Positions 8,273-17,500 of a DNA stretch of 64,000 bases are shown here, in pieces. The notes under the pieces are model-generated. The model was given only the letters and a program-made list of their open reading frames with translations, ran no database searches and was not told the origin of the DNA. The translations under genes and the position numbers were made by a program. Position 1 is the stretch's first letter, and each line of letters begins with the position of its first letter. The stretch is from Streptomyces griseorubiginosus. GTDB taxonomy: Bacteria > Actinomycetota > Actinomycetes > Streptomycetales > Streptomycetaceae. The DNA is taken from NCBI RefSeq assembly GCF_001514195.1, contig NZ_KQ948736.1:1038625-1102624 (forward strand), read 5' to 3'.

Positions 8273-8442
8273 CCCGTTCCCGCGACCGCCGCCGCACCCC
8301 GTGTCGCCCACCCGCCCGCACTCCTTCGGTTGCCGGACATTTGAACGTCACACCGAGAGGGAACGTTTCACTCGTCCCCTCTGCATCGCCTTGCCTCCGT
8401 CATGCCCCTTGTCCCGTACGGGGCCTGACGCGAAAGGACGAC

Positions 8443-9483
8443 GTGAGCCGTGTCCCTGCTTCCGCTCGAAGGTCCCCCGGGGCCGCTCCCGCTCCCGCCC
8501 CGGCCCCGCTCCCGAGCAGCGCCCCCGCCCCCGCCGGTCACCGCCGCTCCCTGTCCCGCCTCACCCGCCGGGCACTGACCCTGCTGCCCGTGCTGCTCAT
8601 CGGCGTCTGGGCGGTGCTGGACTGGCGCGCCCTGTACGACGGCACCGCGCGGCTGGCCGACGCCGACCCCGGGTGGCTGCTCGTCGCGCTGCTGTGGACC
8701 TGTCTCGGCTGGATCTCCGCGTCCGTCGTACGGCAGGGCGCCCTCCCCGAACGGCTGCCCCCGGGGCTCCTGGTGGCCTCGCAGTTCGCTGCCGGTGCCG
8801 CCAACCACGTCCTGCCGGCGAGTCTCGGCGCCCACGCGGTCACCCTGCGCTTCCTGCGCGGCCAGGGCGTCCCACTGGCCCGGGCCACCGCCTCGCTCGC
8901 CCTGTACTCGCTCGTCAGGCCGATCGCCAAGACGCTGGTGCTGGTCGGCTTCCTGGTCACCCTGCCCGGACTGCTGCGGCTCGGTGAACTCGTCCCGGAC
9001 CACCGCATGCTGTTCCTGCCCCTGGCGGCCGCGGGGCTCGGCCTCGGCGGCACCCTGCTGCTCCTCGTCCTGGTCCGACCGCTGCGCCGCCCGGCGGTGA
9101 CGTTCGTGCGCACCGCCCTGACCGACGCCCGCCTGCTGCACACCATGCCCAGCCGGGTCCTGGCCCTGTGGGGCGGTGCGGCCGCCGCGCCCCTGCTCCA
9201 GGCCAGCGTGATCCACGCGGTCGGCGCCTCGCTCGGTGTGACGCTGTCCTGGGCGCAGGTCGCGTTCGCGTACCTGGCCGCGAGCACCGCGGTCGGTTCC
9301 GTGCCCGCGCCCGGCGGCATCGGCCCGGTGGACGCGGCCATGGTCTTCACCCTCGCCGTCTACGGCGTCCCGGTGAGCGTCGGTACGGCGGCCCTGATCG
9401 GCTACCGGGTCCTGACGGTGTGGCTGCCGCTGCTGCCTGGGGTGCTGTGCATGTCGGCGCTGGTGCACCGCAAGGTACTTTGA
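8443..9483 (+). CDS. YbhN/UPF0104-type (lysylphosphatidylglycerol synthase TM region) membrane protein
   Basis: This 346-residue polytopic membrane protein has a Pro/Ala-rich cytoplasmic N-terminus and about eight membrane segments. The segments QFAAGAANHVLPASLGAHAV and TAVGSVPAPGGIGPVDAAM carry the conserved N-P-G/G-G-I-G patterns of the YbhN/AglD family related to the flippase half of MprF. The family acts in lipid or glycolipid transport; the substrate here is unknown. The GTG at 8443 is chosen because AAAGGACG precedes it; the upstream ATG at 8341 would add a basic non-conserved leader. Confidence 0.75.
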   Translation: MSRVPASARRSPGAAPAPAPAPLPSSAPAPAGHRRSLSRLTRRALTLLPVLLIGVWAVLDWRALYDGTARLADADPGWLLVALLWTCLGWISASVVRQGALPERLPPGLLVASQFAAGAANHVLPASLGAHAVTLRFLRGQGVPLARATASLALYSLVRPIAKTLVLVGFLVTLPGLLRLGELVPDHRMLFLPLAAAGLGLGGTLLLLVLVRPLRRPAVTFVRTALTDARLLHTMPSRVLALWGGAAAAPLLQASVIHAVGASLGVTLSWAQVAFAYLAASTAVGSVPAPGGIGPVDAAMVFTLAVYGVPVSVGTAALIGYRVLTVWLPLLPGVLCMSALVHRKVL

Positions 9484-9495
9484 ACGTTCCTCCGA

Positions 9496-9512
9496 TTGAA
9501 TGCTTCATTCAA
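9496..9512. promoter_or_regulatory. palindrome upstream of the GH84 gene, candidate RpiR operator
   Basis: TTGAATG and CATTCAA form a perfect inverted repeat around CTT, 18 bases before the GTG start of the GH84 gene. It resembles ATTGAA...TTCAAT at 13479-13496 in front of the RpiR/SIS gene pair. Confidence 0.45.
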
Positions 9513-9530
9513 CATCAATAGCCTCGCAGG

Positions 9531-12500
9531 GTGGATTCATTCATCAACTTCAGACGCACGGCCGCCGCCCTGCTCCTCACGCTCGGTCTGGCCGCCCCCA
9601 TGGCTCCCGCCTCGGCGGCGCCCCGGCAGCCGGTGCCGGAGGTGTGGCCGACTCCTCAGCGGATCACCGTCGGACACGGCGAACTGCCCGTCCCCCAGCG
9701 GGTCGTGGAGGTCGTCGGCCCCGGCACCGACCCCTCCGCCCGACGGGTCGTGGAAGCCGCCCTCAAGGCGGCGGGAGCCGACCGCATCACCACCGTGCAC
9801 ACCGGCGACCGACCAGGACCGGCCGCCCTCACCGTCCATCTGGGCGGCCCGGGCGAGAACAGCGCAACCGCCCGGGTCCTGGAACAACTGCACGCCGGCT
9901 CCCCGAAGGGCCTCCCCTCCGGCGGTTACGTCCTCGCCTCCGGCCGCAGCCACGGCAGGGCCGTCCTGGCCCTCTCCGGCGCCGATCCGACCGGCACCTT
10001 CTACGCCGCCCAGACCCTGCGCCAACTCCTGGCCGGACAGCGCGAGTTGCCCACGCTCACGATCCGCGACTGGCCCACCGCCGCACTCCGCGGAGTCATC
10101 GAGGGCTTCTACGGCACCCCCTGGACCCACGCCGAACGACTCGCCCAGCTCGACTTCTACGGCCGTACCAAGCAGAACGTGTACGTCTACTCGCCCAAGG
10201 ACGACGACTATCTGCGGGCCCGCTGGCGGGACGAGTACCCGGCCGCCCAACTGGCCCTGCTGAAGCAGCTGGTGGACCGGGCCGCGGCCGACCACATCCG
10301 CTTCACCTACGCCCTGTCCCCCGGCCTCTCCGTCTGCTACTCCTCCGCCGCCGATGTCGACGCCCTCACCGCCAAGTTCGACTCGCTGTACGCCATCGGT
10401 GTCCGCTCCTTCGCGATCCCGCTCGACGACATCAGCTACACCAAGTGGAACTGCCCGGCGGACGAGGAGGAGTTCGGCACGGGCGGCGCCGCGGCCGGTG
10501 CCGCCCAGGCCCACCTGCTGAACACCGTCTGGAAGCGGTTCTCCGCGAGCCACCCGGACCTCGAACCCCTGGAGATGGTCCCCACCGAGTACTCCGATCT
10601 CGCCGACACCCCGTACAAGAAGGCCCTTCGGGAGCAGCTCGACGCGGCCGTGGTCGTCGAGTGGACCGGTGTCGGCGTCATCGCGCCCACCCTCACCACC
10701 GACCAGCTGAAGCAGGCCCGCGAGGTCTACGGCCACCCGATCCTGGTCTGGGACAACTACCCGGTCAACGACTACGTCACGAGCCGTCTCCTCCTCGGCC
10801 CGTACACCGGGCGCGAGCCGGGCGTGGCCGCGCAGGCGACCGGGGTGACCGCCAACCCGATGGTCCAGGGCGAGGCGAGCCGGATCGCCCTGTTCACCTC
10901 CGCCGCCTACCTGTGGAACCCCGACGCGTACGACCCGCACAGGGCGTTCCTCGCCTCGGTCCGTGATCTGGCGGGCCCGAAGGCGGCCAAGTGGCTGCGG
11001 ATCTTCGCGGAGAACAACTACTCCTCGCAGTTGGACGCGACCGAGTCCCCCACCCTCACCCACCTGATCGCCGCCTTCCGCGAGGCGTTGCGGCAGAACA
11101 GCGGAGTCGACCGGGCGGCGGCCCGGCTGAAGTCCTACTTCTCCGACATGGCCGCCACCCCCGCCCAGTTGCGCGCCCACCTCGACAACCCCGGCTTCCT
11201 GGACGAGACCTCGCCCTGGCTCGACAAGCTCGGCGCGTACGGGGGCGCCGGCGGGACGGCCGTGGACCTGCTGCTCGCGCACCGGGCCGGGGACACGGCC
11301 GCGGTGTCGAAGTACTGGGCCGAACTCCAGGCCGACCGGAAGGAGTTGGACGCCGTTCCGCAGCAGGTCTCACCGGGCGTGATGGACCAGTTCCTCTACA
11401 CGACGATGCTGGAGAACGCCCCCGACCCCGGAGTGGACGCGACCTTCTCCCCGGCCTCCCTCTCCCTGAAGCCCGGGGCATCGGCGACGGTCACCCTCGA
11501 CTTCTCCGACGCCCAGACCAAGACGGTCAGTTGGAAGCTCGACGTGCCGCCGGGCGTCACCGCCACCCCCTCCCAGGGCACGGCCACCACGCCGGACAGC
11601 AAGGTCACCGTCACCCTCACCGGAAAGACGGAGGGCGTGCACTCGGTCGTCGCCGAGGGCACCGGCATCCTCGACCGGGCCCTCCCCGTCCAGGTCACCG
11701 ACGGCACCGGTACGACCCGCGCGCTGACCGCGAACTTCAGTGGTGCGTCGGTCAGTTCCCTCGACCTGGGTGCCGGCACGACCAAGAACATCACCGTCGG
11801 CGACAACCCCGGCGAGGTCGTGGTGAGCGCGGACGGCCGTACCGCGTACGCGGCCAACCAGGGCTCGAACACGGTCAGCGTGATCGACGTGCCGAGCGGC
11901 ACGGTCACCGCCACGGTGGCGGTCGGCAAGGTCCCGGCGGGCCTCTCACTCACCCCGGACGGCACCACCCTCTGGGTCGCCAACTACTCGGACGGCACAG
12001 TGCAGTCGATCGACACCGCCACTCTGCGGACGGGCACACCGGTACCCGTGGGAGACGGCCCGGAGAACATGGCGATCACCCCCGACGGCCGGACCCTGTA
12101 CGTGGCCGACATCCACGACAACACGGTCACCCCGGTCGACCTCACCACCGCCACCGCGGGCAAGGCGATCCCGGTGGGCCCGAGCCCCTTCAACGTGGTG
12201 GCCGCGCCCGACGGCAGGACGGTGTACGTCTCCAATTCCGGCGGCTCGACGGTGACCCCGATCGACACGGCGACGAACGAGACGGAGCCGACCTTCCTGG
12301 TCACCGGCCAGGCCTACGGCCTCGGCCTCTCCCCGGACGGCCGCACCCTCTGGGTCAGCCCGAGCAACGGCGACACGATCACCCCGGTGAACACGGTCAC
12401 GGGCGCCTCCGGCACCCCGGTGAAGGTGGGCAGGTCGGCCTTCGACGTGGCCCTCGACTGGAACGGCAGGACGGCCTACGTCACGACGGCGGACGGCAAC

Positions 12501-12602
12501 GTGCTGGTCCCGGTGGACACGGCGACCAACACCACCAGGCCCCCTTTGGCAACGGGCGCATATCCGCTGGCGGTCGCCCTGACTCCAGTACCTGTGAACT
12601 GA
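9531..12602 (+). CDS. secreted GH84 beta-N-acetylglucosaminidase with C-terminal beta-propeller
   Basis: This 1023-residue secreted enzyme has an N-terminal signal peptide (TAAALLLTLGLAAP, AxA site), a GH20b/GH84 N-domain to about residue 175, and the GH84 barrel from RGVIEGFYGTPWTHAERL. The paired catalytic Asp residues are in IPLDDISY near residue 298. GH84 enzymes use substrate-assisted catalysis on terminal beta-GlcNAc. After an NPCBM-associated Ig-like region (about 640-740) come seven YVTN-type repeats (DGRTxYxAN...VTxIDTAT), an unusual C-terminal beta-propeller. The GTG start has only a short CAGG before it, so the exact start is not certain. It would act outside the cell, ahead of the importer encoded downstream. 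Confidence 0.9.
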   Translation: MDSFINFRRTAAALLLTLGLAAPMAPASAAPRQPVPEVWPTPQRITVGHGELPVPQRVVEVVGPGTDPSARRVVEAALKAAGADRITTVHTGDRPGPAALTVHLGGPGENSATARVLEQLHAGSPKGLPSGGYVLASGRSHGRAVLALSGADPTGTFYAAQTLRQLLAGQRELPTLTIRDWPTAALRGVIEGFYGTPWTHAERLAQLDFYGRTKQNVYVYSPKDDDYLRARWRDEYPAAQLALLKQLVDRAAADHIRFTYALSPGLSVCYSSAADVDALTAKFDSLYAIGVRSFAIPLDDISYTKWNCPADEEEFGTGGAAAGAAQAHLLNTVWKRFSASHPDLEPLEMVPTEYSDLADTPYKKALREQLDAAVVVEWTGVGVIAPTLTTDQLKQAREVYGHPILVWDNYPVNDYVTSRLLLGPYTGREPGVAAQATGVTANPMVQGEASRIALFTSAAYLWNPDAYDPHRAFLASVRDLAGPKAAKWLRIFAENNYSSQLDATESPTLTHLIAAFREALRQNSGVDRAAARLKSYFSDMAATPAQLRAHLDNPGFLDETSPWLDKLGAYGGAGGTAVDLLLAHRAGDTAAVSKYWAELQADRKELDAVPQQVSPGVMDQFLYTTMLENAPDPGVDATFSPASLSLKPGASATVTLDFSDAQTKTVSWKLDVPPGVTATPSQGTATTPDSKVTVTLTGKTEGVHSVVAEGTGILDRALPVQVTDGTGTTRALTANFSGASVSSLDLGAGTTKNITVGDNPGEVVVSADGRTAYAANQGSNTVSVIDVPSGTVTATVAVGKVPAGLSLTPDGTTLWVANYSDGTVQSIDTATLRTGTPVPVGDGPENMAITPDGRTLYVADIHDNTVTPVDLTTATAGKAIPVGPSPFNVVAAPDGRTVYVSNSGGSTVTPIDTATNETEPTFLVTGQAYGLGLSPDGRTLWVSPSNGDTITPVNTVTGASGTPVKVGRSAFDVALDWNGRTAYVTTADGNVLVPVDTATNTTRPPLATGAYPLAVALTPVPVN

Positions 12603-12617
12603 GGGCCGGGTAACTCA

Positions 12618-12670
12618 CCCAGGGGCGCGGGGAACTGCGCGACCAGCCCCCACCGGCCGCAAGTTCCCCG
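12618..12670. repeat. dispersed Streptomyces-type GC-rich repeat, copy 1
   Basis: The core AGGGGCGCGGGGAACTGCGC begins at 12621 and continues GACCAGCCCCCACCGGCC. It sits between the convergent GH84 and SIS genes and can fold, so it may serve as a bidirectional terminator. Related copies are at 18855, 27467 and 58741. Confidence 0.75.
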
Positions 12671-12693
12671 CGATACCCCGGAAGCCCCGAACC

Positions 12694-13458
12694 TCACGTA
12701 GCAGTACGCCGAACCCGCCCCGCATACCGCTTCTCCAACTCCAAGTTCCCCTCAAACCCACCAGGCACGTTGGCCGACACATAAACCGGCGGACGCAAAC
12801 CCGCGGAGAGCAGCACCGCACACGCCTCGGCGACAGCCATCTGCACCAACATCACCCCGGTCAACGTGGACAGCGCCCCCACCGCCCCACCCCCCGGCAA
12901 GGAGACCGTCGCGTCCCCCACCGGCGCCGCGTTGTCCAGCACCACGTCCGCCAGATCCACCAGCTTCTTCCCGCTGACATGCCCCGCGGGCACCGCCCCG
13001 GTATGGGTGAGAGAAGTGATCGCGAGGATCTTGTGCCCGCGCGACTTCGCGTGCAGCGCCATCTCCACGATGACGTTGTTGACCCCGGAGTTGGAGATGA
13101 TCACGAAAAGGTCCTGCGGGGCGGGCGCGGCCAGCTCGTAGAGCCGGACGGCGATCCCCGGCTCCCGCTCCAGGAGCGGATCGTCGAGAACGCTCGGCGC
13201 GTCCCCGCCGTAGACGACGAGGTCGGACATCTGCAAGCGGTTCGTCGGCACGAGCCCACCCGCCCGGCCCGCGACCTCCAGCACCATCGCCTGGGAGTGA
13301 CCGGTGCCGAAGGCCTGGATCACGCCGTCGGCGCGGATGCAGTCGGCGATCAGGCCGGCGGCTCGGCGCACGTCCTCGTGGGCGGACTCGGTGACGTGAC
13401 GGAGGACGTCCAGGCTCTGTTCGGCGAAGCCCTGGGCACTGACTGACTCGACGGACAC
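12694..13458 (-). CDS. SIS-domain sugar-phosphate isomerase/binding protein
   Basis: This 254-residue cytoplasmic protein has a single SIS fold (SIS_2 type). The phosphosugar-binding loops are visible as FGTGHSQAMVLEVAGRAGG and IISNSGVNN, followed by AITSL. Proteins of this group handle amino-sugar phosphates such as GlcNAc-6-P, but the reaction cannot be read from the sequence. The GTG at 13458 is chosen because GGGAG lies six bases upstream. It is divergent from the RpiR regulator gene, with a palindrome between them, which suggests control by that regulator. Confidence 0.8.
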   Translation of the reverse strand: MSVESVSAQGFAEQSLDVLRHVTESAHEDVRRAAGLIADCIRADGVIQAFGTGHSQAMVLEVAGRAGGLVPTNRLQMSDLVVYGGDAPSVLDDPLLEREPGIAVRLYELAAPAPQDLFVIISNSGVNNVIVEMALHAKSRGHKILAITSLTHTGAVPAGHVSGKKLVDLADVVLDNAAPVGDATVSLPGGGAVGALSTLTGVMLVQMAVAEACAVLLSAGLRPPVYVSANVPGGFEGNLELEKRYAGRVRRTAT

Positions 13459-13478
13459 GCGACACTCCCCACTGATGG

Positions 13479-13496
13479 ATTGAACCACCATTCAAT
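13479..13496. promoter_or_regulatory. inverted repeat between SIS and rpiR genes, candidate operator
   Basis: ATTGAA and TTCAAT flank CCACCA. A further TATTCAATCAG (13535-13545) overlaps the likely -35 region of the regulator gene. The locus pattern suggests autoregulation. Confidence 0.5.
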
Positions 13497-13577
13497 CACC
13501 GATCGATGAATCAATAAATCACAGCACGGTCCTGGTATTCAATCAGTGCCCCATAGGGTGGCTGATACCTTCTTTCC

Positions 13578-14462
13578 ATGCCTCCGACGGACGTCACCAC
13601 ACTGATCCGCACCGAACTGCCCCGGCTGGCCGGTTCCCTGCGGAAGGTCGGCGAGCTGATCCTGGAGGATCCGGCCGCCGTCACCCACTGCTCGGCCGCC
13701 GAGCTGGGCCGCCGCACCGGGACCTCGCAGGCCACGGTGACCCGCTTCTGCCGCGCTATCGGGCTCGACTCCTACCAGCACCTGCTGATCGAACTCGCCC
13801 AGGAGCGCGGTCGCGGCGAGGTCTCCGACTGGGGCTCGGCCGAGATCGGCCCCGACATCTCGCCGGACGACAGCCTGGAGCGCGTCGTCCAGGTGGTGGG
13901 CAGCGCCGATCTGCGGGCGATCCAGCAGACCATCGAGCGCATCGACCTCGACTCCCTGGAGCGCGCGGCGCAGGCGCTGGCCAAGGCGCGCCGGATCGAC
14001 GTGTACGGCGTCGGCGGCAGCGGCGCGGTCGCCCAGGAGACCGAGACCCGGCTGTTCCGCATCGGCTGCCAGGTCCGCGGCTGGACCGAGGTGCACGGCG
14101 CGGCCACCTCGGCGGCCCTGCTCACCCCGGCCGACGTGGCCATAGGGATCTCCCACTCGGGCGCGACCCGGGAGACCCTCGAACCCTTCGAGATGGCCAA
14201 GGAGCGGGGCGCGACCACCGTCGCCATCACCACCGACCCGCGCTCCCCGCTGGCCAGGGCCGCCGACATCCGGCTCATCTCGGCGACCTCGGAGACCAGT
14301 TTCCGCACCGGCAGCATCGGCGGCCGGCACTCCGTGCTGATGATCGTGGACTGCCTCTACGTCCGGGTCGGCCAGGTCGCCTACCAGCGGGCCAGCGCCT
14401 CCCTCGCGCTCACCGACCACATCACGCCGCAGCACGCCGTGAAGGCTCGCCGTACCCGGTGA
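13578..14462 (+). CDS. RpiR/MurR-family transcriptional regulator
   Basis: This 294-residue regulator has an N-terminal HTH_6 domain (residues 1-78; helix-turn-helix in SAAELGRRTGTSQATVTRFC) and a C-terminal SIS effector domain (GVGGSGAVAQETETRLFRIG and ISHSGATRETLE) that would sense a sugar phosphate. Family members usually repress amino-sugar or hexose catabolic genes. Sitting between the SIS gene and the GH38 gene, it is the obvious regulator of the glycan locus. A -10-like TACCTT (13566-13571) lies six bases before the ATG and there is no Shine-Dalgarno sequence, so the mRNA is probably leaderless. Confidence 0.9.
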   Translation: MPPTDVTTLIRTELPRLAGSLRKVGELILEDPAAVTHCSAAELGRRTGTSQATVTRFCRAIGLDSYQHLLIELAQERGRGEVSDWGSAEIGPDISPDDSLERVVQVVGSADLRAIQQTIERIDLDSLERAAQALAKARRIDVYGVGGSGAVAQETETRLFRIGCQVRGWTEVHGAATSAALLTPADVAIGISHSGATRETLEPFEMAKERGATTVAITTDPRSPLARAADIRLISATSETSFRTGSIGGRHSVLMIVDCLYVRVGQVAYQRASASLALTDHITPQHAVKARRTR

Positions 14463-14481
14463 CGGTGACCGATCGTGCATG

Positions 14482-14524
14482 GATGAACCACCGAGATAAC
14501 ACGAAGATGGTTGTTTGAATCATC
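14482..14524. promoter_or_regulatory. candidate operator upstream of the GH38 gene
   Basis: GATGAACCACC (14482-14492) and GGTTGTTTGAATCATC (14509-14524) form an imperfect inverted repeat that shares the TGAACC/GGTT halves of the other candidate sites in this locus. Confidence 0.4.
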
Positions 14525-14572
14525 CCCTCGGTGCCAGGATGGGGCTCCCCCGAGTCATCTCGTAGGAGCCCC

Positions 14573-17500
14573 ATGCGCGTCACCGCTGTCGAGTCGACCG
14601 AGCTGTTCGTCGGCACTCCCGAACAACCGCTCCAGGTGGTGGCGGTCCGGATCGAGCACCTGCCGGGCCGCTCGGTCCGCGTCCGCGTCGAGGGCCGCGG
14701 CACCGGAGAGGCCGAGGTCGCCGTCGGCGAGGACGGCACCGTACGGGCCGAGATCCCGGTGACCGGCCCCGGCGGACCGATCAGGGTCACCGCGGCCGAC
14801 GGGGACGAGAGCGCGAGCGCGACCGGCGAGTTCACGCCCGCCGAGCCCGGCTGGACCATGTTCATGGTCAGTCACTTCCACTACGACCCGGTCTGGTGGA
14901 ACACCCAGGGCGCCTACACCGAGACCTGGGACGTCGCCGACGACCCGGCCGGCACCGGCCTGCCCGCCCGCACCTTCGACTCGCGCGGCCAGTCGGGGAT
15001 GAGCCTGGTCCGGGCCCACTCCGATCTGGCCCGGCGCGACCCGGCGTACACCTTCGTGCTCGCCGAGGTCGACTACCTCAAGCCGTACTGGGACGCCTTC
15101 CCGGAGGAGCGCGGCTTCCTGCGGGAGCTGATCCGCACCGGCCGCGTCGAGATCATGGGCGGCACGTACAACGAGCCGAACACCAACCTCACCGGCGCCG
15201 AGGCGACCGTACGCAACGCCCTGTACGGCGACGGATACCAGCGGGCGATCCTCGGGGCGTCGCCGGAGACGGCCTGGCAGCTGGACGCGTTCGGGCACGA
15301 CCCGCAGTTCCCCGGCCTGATGGCGGACGCGGGCGTCACGTCCAGCTCCTGGGCGCGCGGGCCCTTCCACCAGTGGGGACCCACCCTCTCCGTGTTCGGT
15401 GAGGAGCCGCGGGACCCCAAGCGCATGCAGTTCCCGGCGGAGTTCGACTGGATCGCCCCCTCGGGGCGCGGGATCCTCACCGCGTACATGGTCAACCACT
15501 ACGGGGCCGGCTGGCGGATCGACAACGCGCCGACGCTGCCCGAGGCGGAGGCCGAGGCGCTCAAGCTGTTCAAGGGGCTCAAGCAGGTCGCGCTCACCCG
15601 CAACGTGCTGCTCCCGGTCGGCGGGGACTACGCGCCGCCGTGCCGCTGGGTGATGGACATCCACCGGGACTGGAACGCCCGTTACGTCTGGCCCCGGTTC
15701 GTCTCCGGCATCCCCCGGGACTTCTTCGCCGCCGTCCGCGCGGAGCTGGAGGCCGAGGGACGCAGGGCCTCGCCGCAGACGCGGGACATGAACCCGGTCT
15801 ACACCGGCAAGGACGTCTCCTACATCGACACCAAGCAGGCCCAGCGGTACGGCGAGACGCTCCTCGCCGACGCGGAGGCCTGGGCGACCCTCGCCTCGCT
15901 GGTCACCGGGCACCCCTATCCGGACGCGGCCCTCGACAAGGCCTGGCGCCAACTGGTCTACGGCGCCCACCACGACGCCATCACGGGTTCCGAGTCGGAC
16001 CAGGTGTACATCGATCTCCTCACCGGCTGGCGGGAGTTGGCCGATCTCGCCGAGACCGTGCACGCCGACGCGACGAAGGCGCTGGCCGACCGGGTCGAGC
16101 CGGGCACTGGACCCGATCTGGTGGTCTTCAACCCGGCCACCTGGGAACGGCGGGACGTGCTGACCGTCGCCGACCCGGGTCTGGTGCCCGTCGGCGACGA
16201 CTTCCAGCCGCTGCCGGCCGTCCGCGAACAGGACGGCACCCTCAAGGTCGTCGTCCCGCAGGTGCCCGGCATGGGCCTCAAGGCCCTGCCCCTGACGGCC
16301 GGTTCGATCCCCGAGTGGACCACCGGCGAGGGGCTGACCATCCGCAACGAGTTCTACGAGGTGACGGTCGACCCGTCTCGCGGCGGCGCCGTCAGCAGTC
16401 TCCGGTCCGTCGTGGAAGACCGGGAACTCCTGCCCGCCGGGGACATCGGCAACGAGCTCGTGGTGCAGGAGGAGTTCGCCCGGCACCCGCGCTTCGGCGA
16501 GGGCCCCTGGCACCTCACCCCGACCGGCACGACGGCCGCCCGCAGCCGCGACGTGACCGCCGACATCGATGTCGATCACTCCCCGGCCGGTTCCCGCATC
16601 ACCGTCCGCGCCGACCTGGGTCTCTTCACGTACACGCAGCGCCTGACCCTGTGGACCGGCGTGAACCGGCTCGATGTCACCACGACCCTCGACGGCTACG
16701 ACGGCGAGGACCGCCTCGTCCGGGTCCGCTGGCCCTCCGACGTCCGGGGCGGACTGCCCGTGCACGAGGTCGCCGACGCGGTGATCGGGCGCGGCTTCGG
16801 GTTCGTGGAGGTCAACAGCGAGGAGTTCCCGTGGACCCTCGACAACCCGGCCAACACCTGGTTCGGGCTGGGGTCCACCGCACGGGTCGCCCTGCACGAC
16901 GACTCCGGCGCGCACCTCGGCCAACGGGCTTTCGGAGTCGCCGAGTTGGTGTACGCCGACTGGGACGAGGCCGGTGAGCTGGGCGCCCCGCTCGCGGCCG
17001 CCCTGGTCCGTGCGGGCGTCACCGCCACCTCGACCGTCGCGGGCGGCCCCCGCTACGGCGACCTGGAGGTGGACTCCAACCTCCCCGACCTGCGGATCGC
17101 CGTCGGCGGCCCCGCCCGCAACTCCCTGGTCGCCGAGGCCCTCGCCATGGACCCGGCCGCCGACCGCGAACTGCGCCGCCAGGTCGCCGAGCGGGGCGTG
17201 GCGGCCGTCTGGGTCGCGCCGCGTGCCTCCCTGCGCGAGGAGTGGGTGCCCGGCGCCGATCTGCGCGACCTGGAACGGCTGCCGCTGCTGGTGATCGCGG
17301 GCGCCGACGCGCCGGGGGACGCCAAGGCCGTCGAGGCGCTGATCACGGACCTGGAGGACTTCACCGTCACGGCCACCGCGGCGGGCGGCGGCGAGGCGCT
17401 CCCGCCCGGTGACGCCTGGGACGGGCGCGGCTTCGCCGTCCTGAACCGGGGCACGCCCGGCTGTGTGATCACGAGCTCCGGCGACCTCTGCATGTCGCTG

